6,932 bases of DNA, taken from the NCBI GenBank assembly GCA_003520455.1, contig DOUV01000321.1, positions 1 to 6,932 on the forward strand, written 5' to 3'. The translations under genes were made by a program, and so were the position numbers. Under the pieces are notes generated by a model. The model worked only from the letters and a program-made list of their open reading frames with translations, was not told the origin of the DNA and searched no databases. Positions 1 through 5,741 of this stretch are shown in pieces (position 1 is the stretch's first letter; every line of letters starts with the position of its first letter). Source of the DNA: Chloroflexota bacterium. GTDB taxonomy: Bacteria > Chloroflexota > Anaerolineae > Ardenticatenales > Ardenticatenaceae.

Positions 1-69
1 GATTGGAGATTAGAGATTGGTGAATTGGAGATTGACCATTTCGCAATCACCAATCTCTAATCTCCAATC
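1..69. repeat. Long perfect inverted repeat (hairpin element) after the ABC gene
   Basis: Positions 1-23 are the exact reverse complement of positions 47-69. One bulged A (24) allows three further pairs, TTG 25-27 with CAA 44-46, giving about 26 paired bases around a 16-base loop. The arms are built from short variations of ATTGGAGATT and AGAGATTGG, are strongly purine/pyrimidine biased, and are much richer in A+T than the flanking genes. The element starts 11 bases past the stop codon of the ABC ATPase, so it could act as a transcription end or mRNA 3' stabiliser. No T-run can be judged because the window ends there. The internal repetition suggests a dispersed intergenic palindrome family rather than a simple terminator. 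The left arm may continue outside the window. Confidence 0.85.
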
Positions 70-80
70 TTCAACTTCCC

Positions 81-1082
81 TCACCGCCGTCTCCCCCTGC
101 CGCGCATCGCCAGCCGCCGCTGGAACCGATTGCGGGCGATATCCTTTTCGTCCAATTCCAACTCCCGAATCGTCCGGCCGGTGAGCTTGAGGAAGACATC
201 GTCGAGAGTCGGGCGGCGCAGATTGATGCTCTCGATGGCACCGGGAAAGTCGCGTACGAGGCGGGGAATGAACCGAGCCCCATCCTCCACCTCGAAGCGG
301 ACCTCGTTCTGCCGCTGGGCGAAGGGGAGGTCGTTCTGGCGAGCGAAGCTCGCCAACTCGCCCGTGCCATTCGGCGCGGTGACTGTGACGACATCACCGC
401 CGACCTGACCCTTGAGGCTCTCGGGCGTATCGAGCGCTACGATGTGGCCCTGATCAATGATCGCAATCCGGTCGCAGAACTCGGCCTCGTCCATGTAGTG
501 GGTGGTCATGAAGATGGTGATGTCGGTCTGCTCGCGGAGGCCGAGGATGTAGTCCCACAGGCTTCGGCGGGTCTGCGGGTCGAGGCCGATGGTGGGCTCG
601 TCCAGGAAGAGCACGCGCGGCGTGTGGAGGAGGCCGCGGGCAATCTCCAGCCGCCGCTTCATCCCCCCCGAAAAGCGCTCCACCTGGTCGTTTGCACGAC
701 CCTCAAGCTGGACCATGCGCAGCACCATCATAATTCGCTCCCGGCGCTCGGCCGCAGGAACGTTGTAGAGGACCGCGTGAAACTCGAGATTCTCGGCCGC
801 GGTCAGGCGCTCGTCCAGACTGGGCTCCTGGAACACGATCCCGATCTCCTCGCGCACGCGGTCCTGCTGGTGAACGATGTCATAGCCACCGACCGTGGCG
901 GTCCCATCGGTGGGTTTCAACAACGTCGTCAGCATCGAGATCGTTGTCGTTTTGCCAGCACCATTTGGGCCGAGAAAGCCGAAGACCTCGCCGCGTATGA
1001 CGTTGAAGTTGATGTGGTCCACCGCCACCAGGTCGCCGTAGCGACGGGTGAGATTTCGGACCTCAATAATGTTCTCACTCAT
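81..1082 (-). CDS. DrrA-type ABC transporter ATP-binding protein
   Basis: This is the 333-residue ATPase subunit of an ABC-2-type exporter. It hydrolyses ATP on the cytoplasmic face to drive export of an unknown substrate (drug, lipid or polysaccharide in this family). Visible motifs in order are Walker A GPNGAGKT (38-45), Q-loop Q85, signature FSGGM (137-141), Walker B VLFLDEP (157-163), D-loop GLDP (166-169) and switch His H195. The C-terminal PTLDDVFLKLTG (291-302) is typical of daunorubicin-resistance DrrA-like ATPases. The start chosen is the ATG overlapping the marR stop by 8 bp (ATGAGTGA), with GGGGAG nine bases upstream. A longer open frame to 1232 runs through marR and does not look like protein. 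The tail after residue 316 is very arginine-rich. No permease gene is visible, and a partner would have to lie beyond position 1. The ATPase call is secure; the substrate is unknown. Confidence 0.95.
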   Translation of the reverse strand: MSENIIEVRNLTRRYGDLVAVDHINFNVIRGEVFGFLGPNGAGKTTTISMLTTLLKPTDGTATVGGYDIVHQQDRVREEIGIVFQEPSLDERLTAAENLEFHAVLYNVPAAERRERIMMVLRMVQLEGRANDQVERFSGGMKRRLEIARGLLHTPRVLFLDEPTIGLDPQTRRSLWDYILGLREQTDITIFMTTHYMDEAEFCDRIAIIDQGHIVALDTPESLKGQVGGDVVTVTAPNGTGELASFARQNDLPFAQRQNEVRFEVEDGARFIPRLVRDFPGAIESINLRRPTLDDVFLKLTGRTIRELELDEKDIARNRFQRRLAMRGRGRRR

Positions 1083-1533
1083 CAGATTCGGCTCCCCGCT
1101 CGCGCCGGTCCACGACCAGCGCTTTTTCCAACAACGCAACCACGGTCTCTTGTTCCTCCGGCGCCAGCCGCGCCAGCAGGGCCGCTGCTGCCTGGCGCCG
1201 GGTAGCCTGCATCTGGCTAACGACCGCCTCACCCTCCGGTGTCAAAAACAGGCGGATCATGCGCGCATCGGCCTGGTCCGTCTCGCGCCGCACCAGACCA
1301 TTCGCGCCGAGCGGGCGCAGTGCCGTCGAGGTCGCGGCTGGCGTCAGCCTCAGCGCCTCGGCCACCTCCTTCTGAGCCAGCCCTGGCCGCTGGGCCAGCA
1401 CCATCAAGGCCCGAAACTGTGAAAGGCTCAAATCGGCCCGCAGCGACTCGCCCCAGGGGCGGACGCCCCCCAGGTGACGCATCTGCTCCAGCGCCCGGAC
1501 GAACCGGCGGGCGCGCTCGGCTATCTCTGACAT
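1075..1533 (-). CDS. MarR-family transcriptional regulator
   Basis: This is a 152-residue protein of normal MarR length (about 140-160) and probably a dimeric winged-helix repressor. An N-terminal dimerisation helix is followed by the DNA-binding region at about residues 35-105. The region contains the helix-turn-helix stretch GLAQKEVAEALRLTPAATST (51-70) and the wing DQADARMIRLFLTPEG (86-101), which matches the family pattern of an acidic/Arg wing followed by LTxxG. C-terminal helices complete the dimer interface. The gene overlaps the ABC ATPase downstream by 8 bp, implying co-transcription and coupled translation. MarR proteins placed this way usually repress their own operon and are released by a ligand, often the exporter substrate; that is inference here. 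A partial ribosome site (AGG, six bases before the ATG) supports the start, and a strong promoter with palindromes lies just upstream. Confidence 0.93.
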   Translation of the reverse strand: MSEIAERARRFVRALEQMRHLGGVRPWGESLRADLSLSQFRALMVLAQRPGLAQKEVAEALRLTPAATSTALRPLGANGLVRRETDQADARMIRLFLTPEGEAVVSQMQATRRQAAAALLARLAPEEQETVVALLEKALVVDRRERGAESDE

Positions 1534-1540
1534 CTCACGC

Positions 1541-1566
1541 CTAATTCATTAGATCGTTTAACTAAC
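1541..1566. promoter_or_regulatory. Putative MarR operator upstream of the marR-ABC operon
   Basis: CTAATTCATTAG (1541-1552) is a 5-2-5 inverted repeat. A second pair, TTAG (1549-1552) with CTAA (1562-1565), shares one half-site with it, so three TTAG-type half-sites sit within 26 bp. They cover the -10 box, the expected transcription start (about 1558) and the short leader. This A+T-rich patch in a G+C-rich genome is where an autoregulating MarR protein would be expected to bind. Binding is inferred from position and symmetry only. Confidence 0.55.
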
Positions 1567-1592
1567 AATACTCGCGGTGATCAGGCTGTCAA
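1565..1592 (-). promoter_or_regulatory. Sigma70-type promoter of the marR-ABC operon
   Basis: Read on the minus strand, a perfect -35 box TTGACA (1592-1587) is followed by a 16-base spacer and a -10-like TATTGT (1570-1565), which matches consensus at four of six positions. Transcription would start near 1558, giving a leader of about 25 bases before the marR ATG at 1533. The -10 end overlaps the palindromic operator candidate. Confidence 0.6.
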
Positions 1593-1600
1593 ATAGACGA

Positions 1601-1622
1601 CACGGCCCCGGACGGAGCCGTG
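1601..1622 (-). terminator. Hairpin terminator candidate after the molybdopterin oxidoreductase
   Basis: On the minus strand CACGGCTCC and GGGGCCGTG form a nine-pair stem (one G-T pair) around a four-base loop, GTCC. It lies 31 bases past the oxidoreductase stop and is followed by the moderately T-rich TCGTCTATTT. It sits immediately before the -35 box of the marR promoter, as expected for a boundary between two units in the same direction. The tail is not a clean T-run, so termination strength is uncertain. Confidence 0.5.
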
Positions 1623-1653
1623 CCGCGCCACATCCCGTTTCAGGCTTCAGAGT

Positions 1654-3744
1654 TCACGCGTCCAGGCGCGCAACTTCCACCAGGTTGGTGTAGAAGGTGG
1701 CACCGTGCCCCATGTCGGCCTCGCGCTGGCTGGTGGTGGCGTTGGCGTTCAGCCCCCCAGGTACCAGGCTCCCCCACCAGTTCATCGGGCTCATCGCGAC
1801 CCCGGGCCGTACCAGGGTCGCATCCACCAGTGCGTAGAGTTGGCACTCCCCGCGCGCGTTCCACACGCGGCAGCGGTCGCCGGTCCGGATCCCGCGCGGT
1901 GCGGCGTCGTCGGGGTGCAACTCGATGGTGGGCCGGTGCTCGAGGTGGGCCAGCCGCAGCACAGCCCCGAAGCTCGAGCTGAGAAAGTGGTGGGCCGAGG
2001 GGGTCACGAGCTGGATCGGAAAGCGCTTGTAGAGCCCGGCCGTCTCAGGCCCCTCGACGAGAGGCACGTGCGCGGGCAGCGGGTCGAACCCGGCCGCCGC
2101 CAACTGCTGGCTGTAGAACTCGACCTTGCCGCTCGGTGTTGGAAAGTGACCGTCCGCGTGCGGATGGTGGGGCGTGCCGGGGAGGTTCAGCCGCATCCAA
2201 CCACGCGCCATCAGCGCCTCGCGGGTGATACCGGCCAGGCGCGGGTCGTCGCTGGCGAGGGCCTGGTCCACCAACGCCTCGTCGCTGTCTTGGAAGCAGG
2301 CGTCGTCGTAGCCGAGCGCGGCGGCCAGTCGGCGGAAGAGCTCGGTATTGCTAACGCTCTCCCCCATCGGGGCGATGGCCGGCTGGTTGAGGCTGACGTA
2401 GTAGTGACCGTAGGCCTTGTGGAGATCGAGGTGCTCGAGCTGGGTAGTGCTCGGCAGAAGGATGTCGGCGTAGCTGGCGGTATCGGTGAAGAAGGGGTCG
2501 TGGACGACGGTGAAGAGATCGTCACGGGCGAGCCCCGCCCGGGTCATTGCCGAGTCGGGGTTGGAGTTGGCGGGATCGGCGTTGTAGATGAAGAGCAGCT
2601 TCACCGGCGGCGTGAGGGTCGGGTCCGTCAAGGCCTCACCCAACTGGATCATGTTGATCGTACGTGGCGCGCGACCGGTGAGCAAGTCGGGGCGGGTAAG
2701 CGCCTCCATGTTGAAGGGCACCTCGGCCGAGGTGCTGAGCAGCATCCCCCCACTGGGATGCTTCCAGGCACCAACGAGCGCCGGCAAACAGGCCACCGTG
2801 CGCACCATCATGCCCCCGTTCGTGTGGCGCTGCAGACCGTAGTTGATGCGGATCGCGGCCGGCTGGCACGTGGCGTAGAGCCGCGCCAGTTCGCGGATCG
2901 TCTGTGGGTCGAGACCGGTGATCGGCGCCACCTGCTCGGGGGTATAGTCCTGCAACCGCTCCTGGAAGTGCTCGAAGCCCAGGGTGTGCGCGGCGATCCA
3001 GTCGCGGTCATGAAGACCCTCCGCGACGATGACCTGCATCATCGCCAGAGCCAGGGCCGCGTCGCTGCCTGGTCGCGGCTGGATGTGCCAGTCGGCCCGG
3101 CGGGCGGTACGGGTGCGGCGCGGGTCGATCACGATGAGCATCGCGCTGTGGCGGCGGGCTTCGTCCAGGAACGGCACCAGGTGAACATGGCTGGTGACCG
3201 GGTTCGAGCCCCACACGAGAATCAGGCGGGCATCGGGAAAGGCCTCCGGATCGGTGCCACCTGCCCGGCCAAGGGTCGCGGTGTAGCCGGCCGCGCCTGC
3301 GGCCGAGCAGATCGTACGCGCCAGGCGCGAAGCGCCCATCTTGTTCCAGACCCGCTCGCTCATGCTCCCGAAGCCGAGCGTGCCGAGCGTCCCGGAGTAG
3401 CTGTAGGGTAGCACCGCCTCAGCCCCGTACTCGGCAATGGTGGCCTCGATCCGGGCCGTGACGGTCGCCAGGGCCTCATCCCAGCTGATCCGTTCCCAAC
3501 GCGCCCCCGGCCCCTTTGGGCCCACCCTCCGCTGTGGGGAGAGCACCCGCTTCTCGTTGTAGGTCCAGTCCAGGTAGTTGTTGACCTTGACACAGAGAAA
3601 TCCGCGGGTGATGGGGTGATCGGGATCGCCCGCGACTTTCACGGCCCGCCCCGTGAGGGTATCGACGGCGATCAGCATCGAACAGGTATCCGGGCAGTCG
3701 TGGGGGCAGACGGCGTGAACGGTCTTGATGGGGGCCTCGATCAT
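1654..3744 (-). CDS. Molybdopterin-dependent oxidoreductase, MopB_3-like (BisC/Fdh superfamily)
   Basis: This 696-residue protein belongs to the DMSO-reductase/formate-dehydrogenase superfamily, whose members bind bis-molybdopterin guanine dinucleotide and transfer electrons or oxygen atoms. A 4Fe-4S motif, CX3CX3CX29C (C13, C17, C21, C51), opens the protein. WGSNP (178-182) and DPRRTRTA (207-214) are typical cofactor-binding stretches. C146 in TICSAAGAAGY aligns by eye with the Mo-ligating Cys of NapA-type enzymes. The C-terminal cofactor-binding domain spans about 575-690. There is no Tat or Sec signal before C13, so it is probably cytoplasmic. The ATG at 3744 has a strong GGAGGAG site seven bases upstream. 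The reading frame stays open for 76 more codons to 3972, but that part lacks family character. No electron-transfer subunit or cofactor-synthesis gene is adjacent. The family resembles the uncharacterised MopB_3 group, so the substrate is unknown. Confidence 0.93.
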   Translation of the reverse strand: MIEAPIKTVHAVCPHDCPDTCSMLIAVDTLTGRAVKVAGDPDHPITRGFLCVKVNNYLDWTYNEKRVLSPQRRVGPKGPGARWERISWDEALATVTARIEATIAEYGAEAVLPYSYSGTLGTLGFGSMSERVWNKMGASRLARTICSAAGAAGYTATLGRAGGTDPEAFPDARLILVWGSNPVTSHVHLVPFLDEARRHSAMLIVIDPRRTRTARRADWHIQPRPGSDAALALAMMQVIVAEGLHDRDWIAAHTLGFEHFQERLQDYTPEQVAPITGLDPQTIRELARLYATCQPAAIRINYGLQRHTNGGMMVRTVACLPALVGAWKHPSGGMLLSTSAEVPFNMEALTRPDLLTGRAPRTINMIQLGEALTDPTLTPPVKLLFIYNADPANSNPDSAMTRAGLARDDLFTVVHDPFFTDTASYADILLPSTTQLEHLDLHKAYGHYYVSLNQPAIAPMGESVSNTELFRRLAAALGYDDACFQDSDEALVDQALASDDPRLAGITREALMARGWMRLNLPGTPHHPHADGHFPTPSGKVEFYSQQLAAAGFDPLPAHVPLVEGPETAGLYKRFPIQLVTPSAHHFLSSSFGAVLRLAHLEHRPTIELHPDDAAPRGIRTGDRCRVWNARGECQLYALVDATLVRPGVAMSPMNWWGSLVPGGLNANATTSQREADMGHGATFYTNLVEVARLDA

Positions 3745-3985
3745 TGGCGCTCTCCTCCTCGCGCGGACGTGAAGCCTGATGTTCTTCAAGGGTAACTCCT
3801 CAGCCGCTCGGCCTGGATGGTCACATCCAGGCCAATGAGGGGCCACCTCAGCCGGCGGAGCTGGCGGTCTGCCGGGAGCGGCGGAAGAGGTACCTTCAAG
3901 GTAGAGTTGGACGCACGTTTGAAAGCAGGTCTCACCTGAAGCCGAAAGGACTCCGTCCGCCCCACGCCTCACATTTCGGGTCTCG
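3745..3985 (-). other. Gene-free leader region upstream of the molybdopterin oxidoreductase
   Basis: If transcription starts near 3986, this is a 5' leader of about 240 bases. It holds the 10-bp hairpin at 3810-3833, a repeated CGGCTGAGG (minus strand; plus positions 3798-3806 and 3846-3854), and a small palindrome TACCTTCAAGGTA (3891-3903). It also holds a CAGGT/ACCTG hairpin (3926-3938) inside GGACG (3909-3913) and CGTCC (3954-3958) arms. The ribosome site GGAGGAG lies at its end. I do not recognise any known riboswitch consensus in it. No separate small gene with a convincing ribosome site was found. Confidence 0.45.
3810..3833 (-). other. Perfect 10-bp hairpin in the leader of the oxidoreductase
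   Basis: GGCCTGGATG (3810-3819) and CATCCAGGCC (3824-3833) are exact reverse complements around a four-base loop. An outer helix, CCTCA (3798-3802) with TGAGG (3836-3840), can extend the stem across an unequal internal loop. The hairpin lies 66-89 bases before the start codon and has no T-run after it, so it is not a plain terminator. It could be a leader RNA structure or a DNA operator; the sequence alone does not decide. Confidence 0.65.
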
Positions 3986-3992
3986 GCGCGAG

Positions 3993-4022
3993 ATGATACG
4001 TCGGAACGTGATCGAGCGCCAG
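3993..4022 (-). promoter_or_regulatory. Weak promoter candidate for the molybdopterin oxidoreductase
   Basis: On the minus strand TATCAT (3998-3993) matches the -10 consensus at five of six positions. An 18-base spacer separates it from CTGGCG (4022-4017), a poor -35 with three matches. It lies just after the hairpin that follows htrA, where a new unit should begin. It would give a long structured leader. Confidence 0.3.
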
Positions 4023-4027
4023 ACAGC

Positions 4028-4064
4028 GCACCGAGGCAACCACCTCGAAGTGGCGCCTCGGTGC
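4028..4064 (-). terminator. Strong hairpin after htrA, likely transcript end
   Basis: GCACCGAGGC (4028-4037) and GCCTCGGTGC (4055-4064) are exact reverse complements. An inner CCAC/GTGG helix (4040-4043 and 4050-4053) is closed by a CTCGAA loop, with only small internal bulges between the two helices. It starts 18 bases past the htrA stop codon. The minus-strand bases that follow, CGCTGTCTGG, contain no T-run. It may therefore act as a non-canonical or factor-assisted terminator, or protect the mRNA end. Confidence 0.5.
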
Positions 4065-4082
4065 ATGCTCCGGCACACCTTC

Positions 4083-5354
4083 CTACGGGTTTGTACTGTC
4101 GCTCTGCGGCACCTGCGTCGGCCGCGCGCCCAAGGTCACAGTGACGTGCTCTGTCTCGCTCCCCCGCCGGACGGTCAGATCGAGCCGGTCGCCCACAGCG
4201 TGGTGGGTCACAATTGTGATCAGGTCCTCCATCTTGTGGACTGCCTGGCCATTGGCCGCCACAATGATGTCCCCGCCCGCGGGCACATTCTGGCCCTCAA
4301 CCGTGGCCTGCTTGTCGGATCCCTGGAGGCCAACCTGATCGGCAGGGCCACCCTTGACGACGGAGATCACCTGCGCGCCCTGACCCACCGGCAAATCGAG
4401 GGCCTTGGCCAGGTCCGGGGTAACTGTGCGTCCCTCGATGCCGAGCCAGGCGTGCTCGACGTGGCCGGACTTGATCAGTTCGGGGATCACCTGCTGCGCC
4501 GTGTTGATCGGGATCGCGAAGCCGATCCCATCATTGCTACCGCTGCTGCTCTCGATCTGGAAGTTCACCCCGATCACGGTCCCGCTTCCGTCGAGGAGCG
4601 GGCCACCGGAGTTGCCGGGGTTGATCGCCGCATCGGTCTGAATGATGTCCGGGATCGAGAAGCCCGGTGCGGCACTCTGGGGGTTCTGCGGCAAGACCCG
4701 GCCGATAGCGCTGACGATCCCAGACGTCATCGTTCCGCTGAGCCCAAACGGGTTCCCAATCGCGGCGACGTGCTCGCCGACCTGGACCTGGGATGAGTCA
4801 CCCAGCGTCACGGGGTGGAGCTTGTCGGCCGACACGTCCACCTTCAGGACGGCCAGGTCGCTGGCGGGGTCCGTACCGACGACCGTTGCCGTTGCGACGG
4901 TATCGTCCGCGAAGGTCACGGTCACCTCCTCGGCTCCGTCCACGACGTGGTTGTTCGTGACGATGTGGCCGGCGGAATCCCAGACAAAGCCACTACCCTC
5001 TCCATAACGGAACTGCGGGCGAGCCGGCTCAACCGGGGGCAGGTTGGGCGCCTGGGGTCTGCCAGGCAGGTTGGGGAACTGGTATTGGCCCTGCGGCTGT
5101 TGAATCCCTTGAGCGGCCACCTTGACGGTGATATTGACGACCGAAGGACTGACATCCTGGTAGATTTGCTCGAGCGCCTGGTCCATCTGCTTCAGCGAGG
5201 CCGGCTCGCTGGGCCCGGCCTGGGCGCTGGCCGTGAAGGGCGTGCGTTGAGCGGTGATGGTCAGACCGGGGAGCGCGGCACTGCAACCGGTGAGACTAAG
5301 CAGCGCCGCCAGCGCCAGGCCGACAACTTTGGAACGTCCACGAAGTGTAAGCAT
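4083..5354 (-). CDS. HtrA/DegP-like trypsin-family serine protease with PDZ domain, lipoprotein
   Basis: This 423-residue envelope protease probably degrades or refolds damaged exported proteins. The N-terminus has a short basic region, a hydrophobic core (about residues 10-22) and lipobox LTGC with C24, predicting a lipid-anchored protein on the outer face of the membrane. A predicted helix at about 50-68 and a Pro/Gln-rich linker (about 82-115) precede the protease domain. The catalytic triad is H136 (TNNHV), D166 (SDLAVL) and S249 (GNSGGP). A single PDZ domain covers about 296-412, and its GGDIIVAANG segment (360-369) is typical. One PDZ domain is the usual DegS/short-HtrA arrangement, unlike DegP with two. 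The ATG at 5354 has GGAGGT six bases upstream (5366-5361). The protein appears intact. It is transcribed alone, between a promoter candidate and a strong hairpin. Its individual substrates cannot be read from the sequence. Confidence 0.95.
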   Translation of the reverse strand: MLTLRGRSKVVGLALAALLSLTGCSAALPGLTITAQRTPFTASAQAGPSEPASLKQMDQALEQIYQDVSPSVVNITVKVAAQGIQQPQGQYQFPNLPGRPQAPNLPPVEPARPQFRYGEGSGFVWDSAGHIVTNNHVVDGAEEVTVTFADDTVATATVVGTDPASDLAVLKVDVSADKLHPVTLGDSSQVQVGEHVAAIGNPFGLSGTMTSGIVSAIGRVLPQNPQSAAPGFSIPDIIQTDAAINPGNSGGPLLDGSGTVIGVNFQIESSSGSNDGIGFAIPINTAQQVIPELIKSGHVEHAWLGIEGRTVTPDLAKALDLPVGQGAQVISVVKGGPADQVGLQGSDKQATVEGQNVPAGGDIIVAANGQAVHKMEDLITIVTHHAVGDRLDLTVRRGSETEHVTVTLGARPTQVPQSDSTNP

Positions 5355-5387
5355 CAGATAACCTCCAACTCACTCCCCGGCCTGAGT

Positions 5388-5417
5388 TCTATAGTCTGTT
5401 CAGGAACGCTCTGGCAA
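5388..5417 (-). promoter_or_regulatory. Promoter candidate for htrA
   Basis: On the minus strand TTGCCA (5417-5412) could be a -35 box, and after an 18-base spacer TATAGA (5393-5388) a -10 box. Each has four or more matches to the sigma70 consensus. Transcription would start near 5381, about 27 bases before the htrA ATG. I saw no convincing sigmaE/ECF-type GGAAC motif in the right place. Confidence 0.4.
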
Positions 5418-5428
5418 GTAGCAAACAG

Positions 5429-5499
5429 CAGGTAGCGATCTTTCGCGTGCAGGGAAACGAAACACGCAGCATGGTTTCAATAGAAAACAACGCTACCTG
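5429..5499. repeat. Spaced 9-bp inverted repeat upstream of htrA
   Basis: CAGGTAGCG (5429-5437) is the exact reverse complement of CGCTACCTG (5491-5499). The 53-base interior can pair only partly, for example GCGTG 5445-5449 with CACGC 5463-5467. It ends 12 bases before the htrA -35 candidate. It may be the ends of a small degenerate mobile palindrome, a structured RNA, or a looping operator pair. Confidence 0.5.
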
Positions 5500-5590
5500 T
5501 TCCCTTCTCCTCGGTCCATCTGCGCCCCTTGATGAGGCACCCCTGGCAGAGAGTGAGATCCTCCAATAAAGTGATCCTTAACGACATTTT

Positions 5591-5610
5591 CATCCTAATC
5601 CTATAGGATG
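5591..5610. promoter_or_regulatory. Palindromic ATCCTA repeat cluster, operator-like
   Basis: ATCCTA occurs twice in tandem (5592-5597 and 5598-5603), followed at once by its reverse complement TAGGAT (5604-5609). The middle and right copies form a perfect 12-bp palindrome. The outer copies form a 7-bp stem, CATCCTA/TAGGATG, with a six-base loop. No T-run follows on the minus strand (AAAATG follows), so a terminator is unlikely. The arrangement resembles a multi-half-site protein-binding site. Confidence 0.45.
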
Positions 5611-5741
5611 AGACCAGGCTTAGAAGAAGTTAGGTTCTGGATGAAAGCCTGGCGCGAGGCGTGGAGCGAGGGGCTGAGATTGTCGCTCAGATTGGAGTCG
5701 CGGGCGATGGCGGCGTGCCGAATGTCCGCAAGAGCGGGATG

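Larger units (their letters stand above)
5418..5741. other. Gene-free region between the HD gene and htrA
   Basis: About 320 bases without a supportable gene. It contains a 9-bp inverted repeat pair, CAGGTAGCG (5429-5437) and CGCTACCTG (5491-5499), enclosing 53 bases with small internal pairings such as GCGTG/CACGC. It also contains the ATCCTA repeat cluster at 5591-5610. A short hairpin, CTGAG/CTCAG on the minus strand (about 5673-5690), may end the HD transcript but is weak. The part from about 5450 to 5640 is clearly richer in A+T than the genes. No RNA family was recognised. Confidence 0.5.

Noticed and set aside
1..69. CRISPR-like array from the repeated ATTGGAGATT units
   Set aside because: The units are only about 10 bases, irregularly spaced and arranged as one inverted pair. 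There are no unique spacers and no cas genes.
444..1205. Plus-strand open frame opposite the ABC ATPase and marR
   Set aside because: It is the antisense shadow of an intact ATPase with all ABC motifs; no domain character and no convincing ribosome site.
1083..1232. N-terminal extension of the ABC ATPase
   Set aside because: The extra 50 residues are Arg/Trp-rich, overlap marR in another frame and precede a well-placed ATG with a ribosome site and the usual 8-bp overlap.
1705..3411. Long plus-strand open frame (568 codons) opposite the molybdopterin oxidoreductase
   Set aside because: It lies wholly antisense to a gene with clear family motifs, its translation is rich in Arg/Gly/Val without domain features, and long antisense frames are expected in G+C-rich DNA.
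3926..3958. Known riboswitch (TPP, FMN, cobalamin or c-di-GMP type) in the oxidoreductase leader
   Set aside because: Small hairpins are present, but none of the conserved core strings of these classes could be found on the transcribed strand.
3745..3972. 76-codon in-frame extension of the molybdopterin oxidoreductase
   Set aside because: The chosen ATG has a strong ribosome site and begins just before the Fe-S motif as in the family. The extension lacks a Tat motif or family character and contains the structured leader.
4028..4796. Plus-strand open frames opposite htrA (4141-5007, 3993-4796)
   Set aside because: They are antisense to a protease with an intact catalytic triad and signal peptide, and have no recognisable domains.
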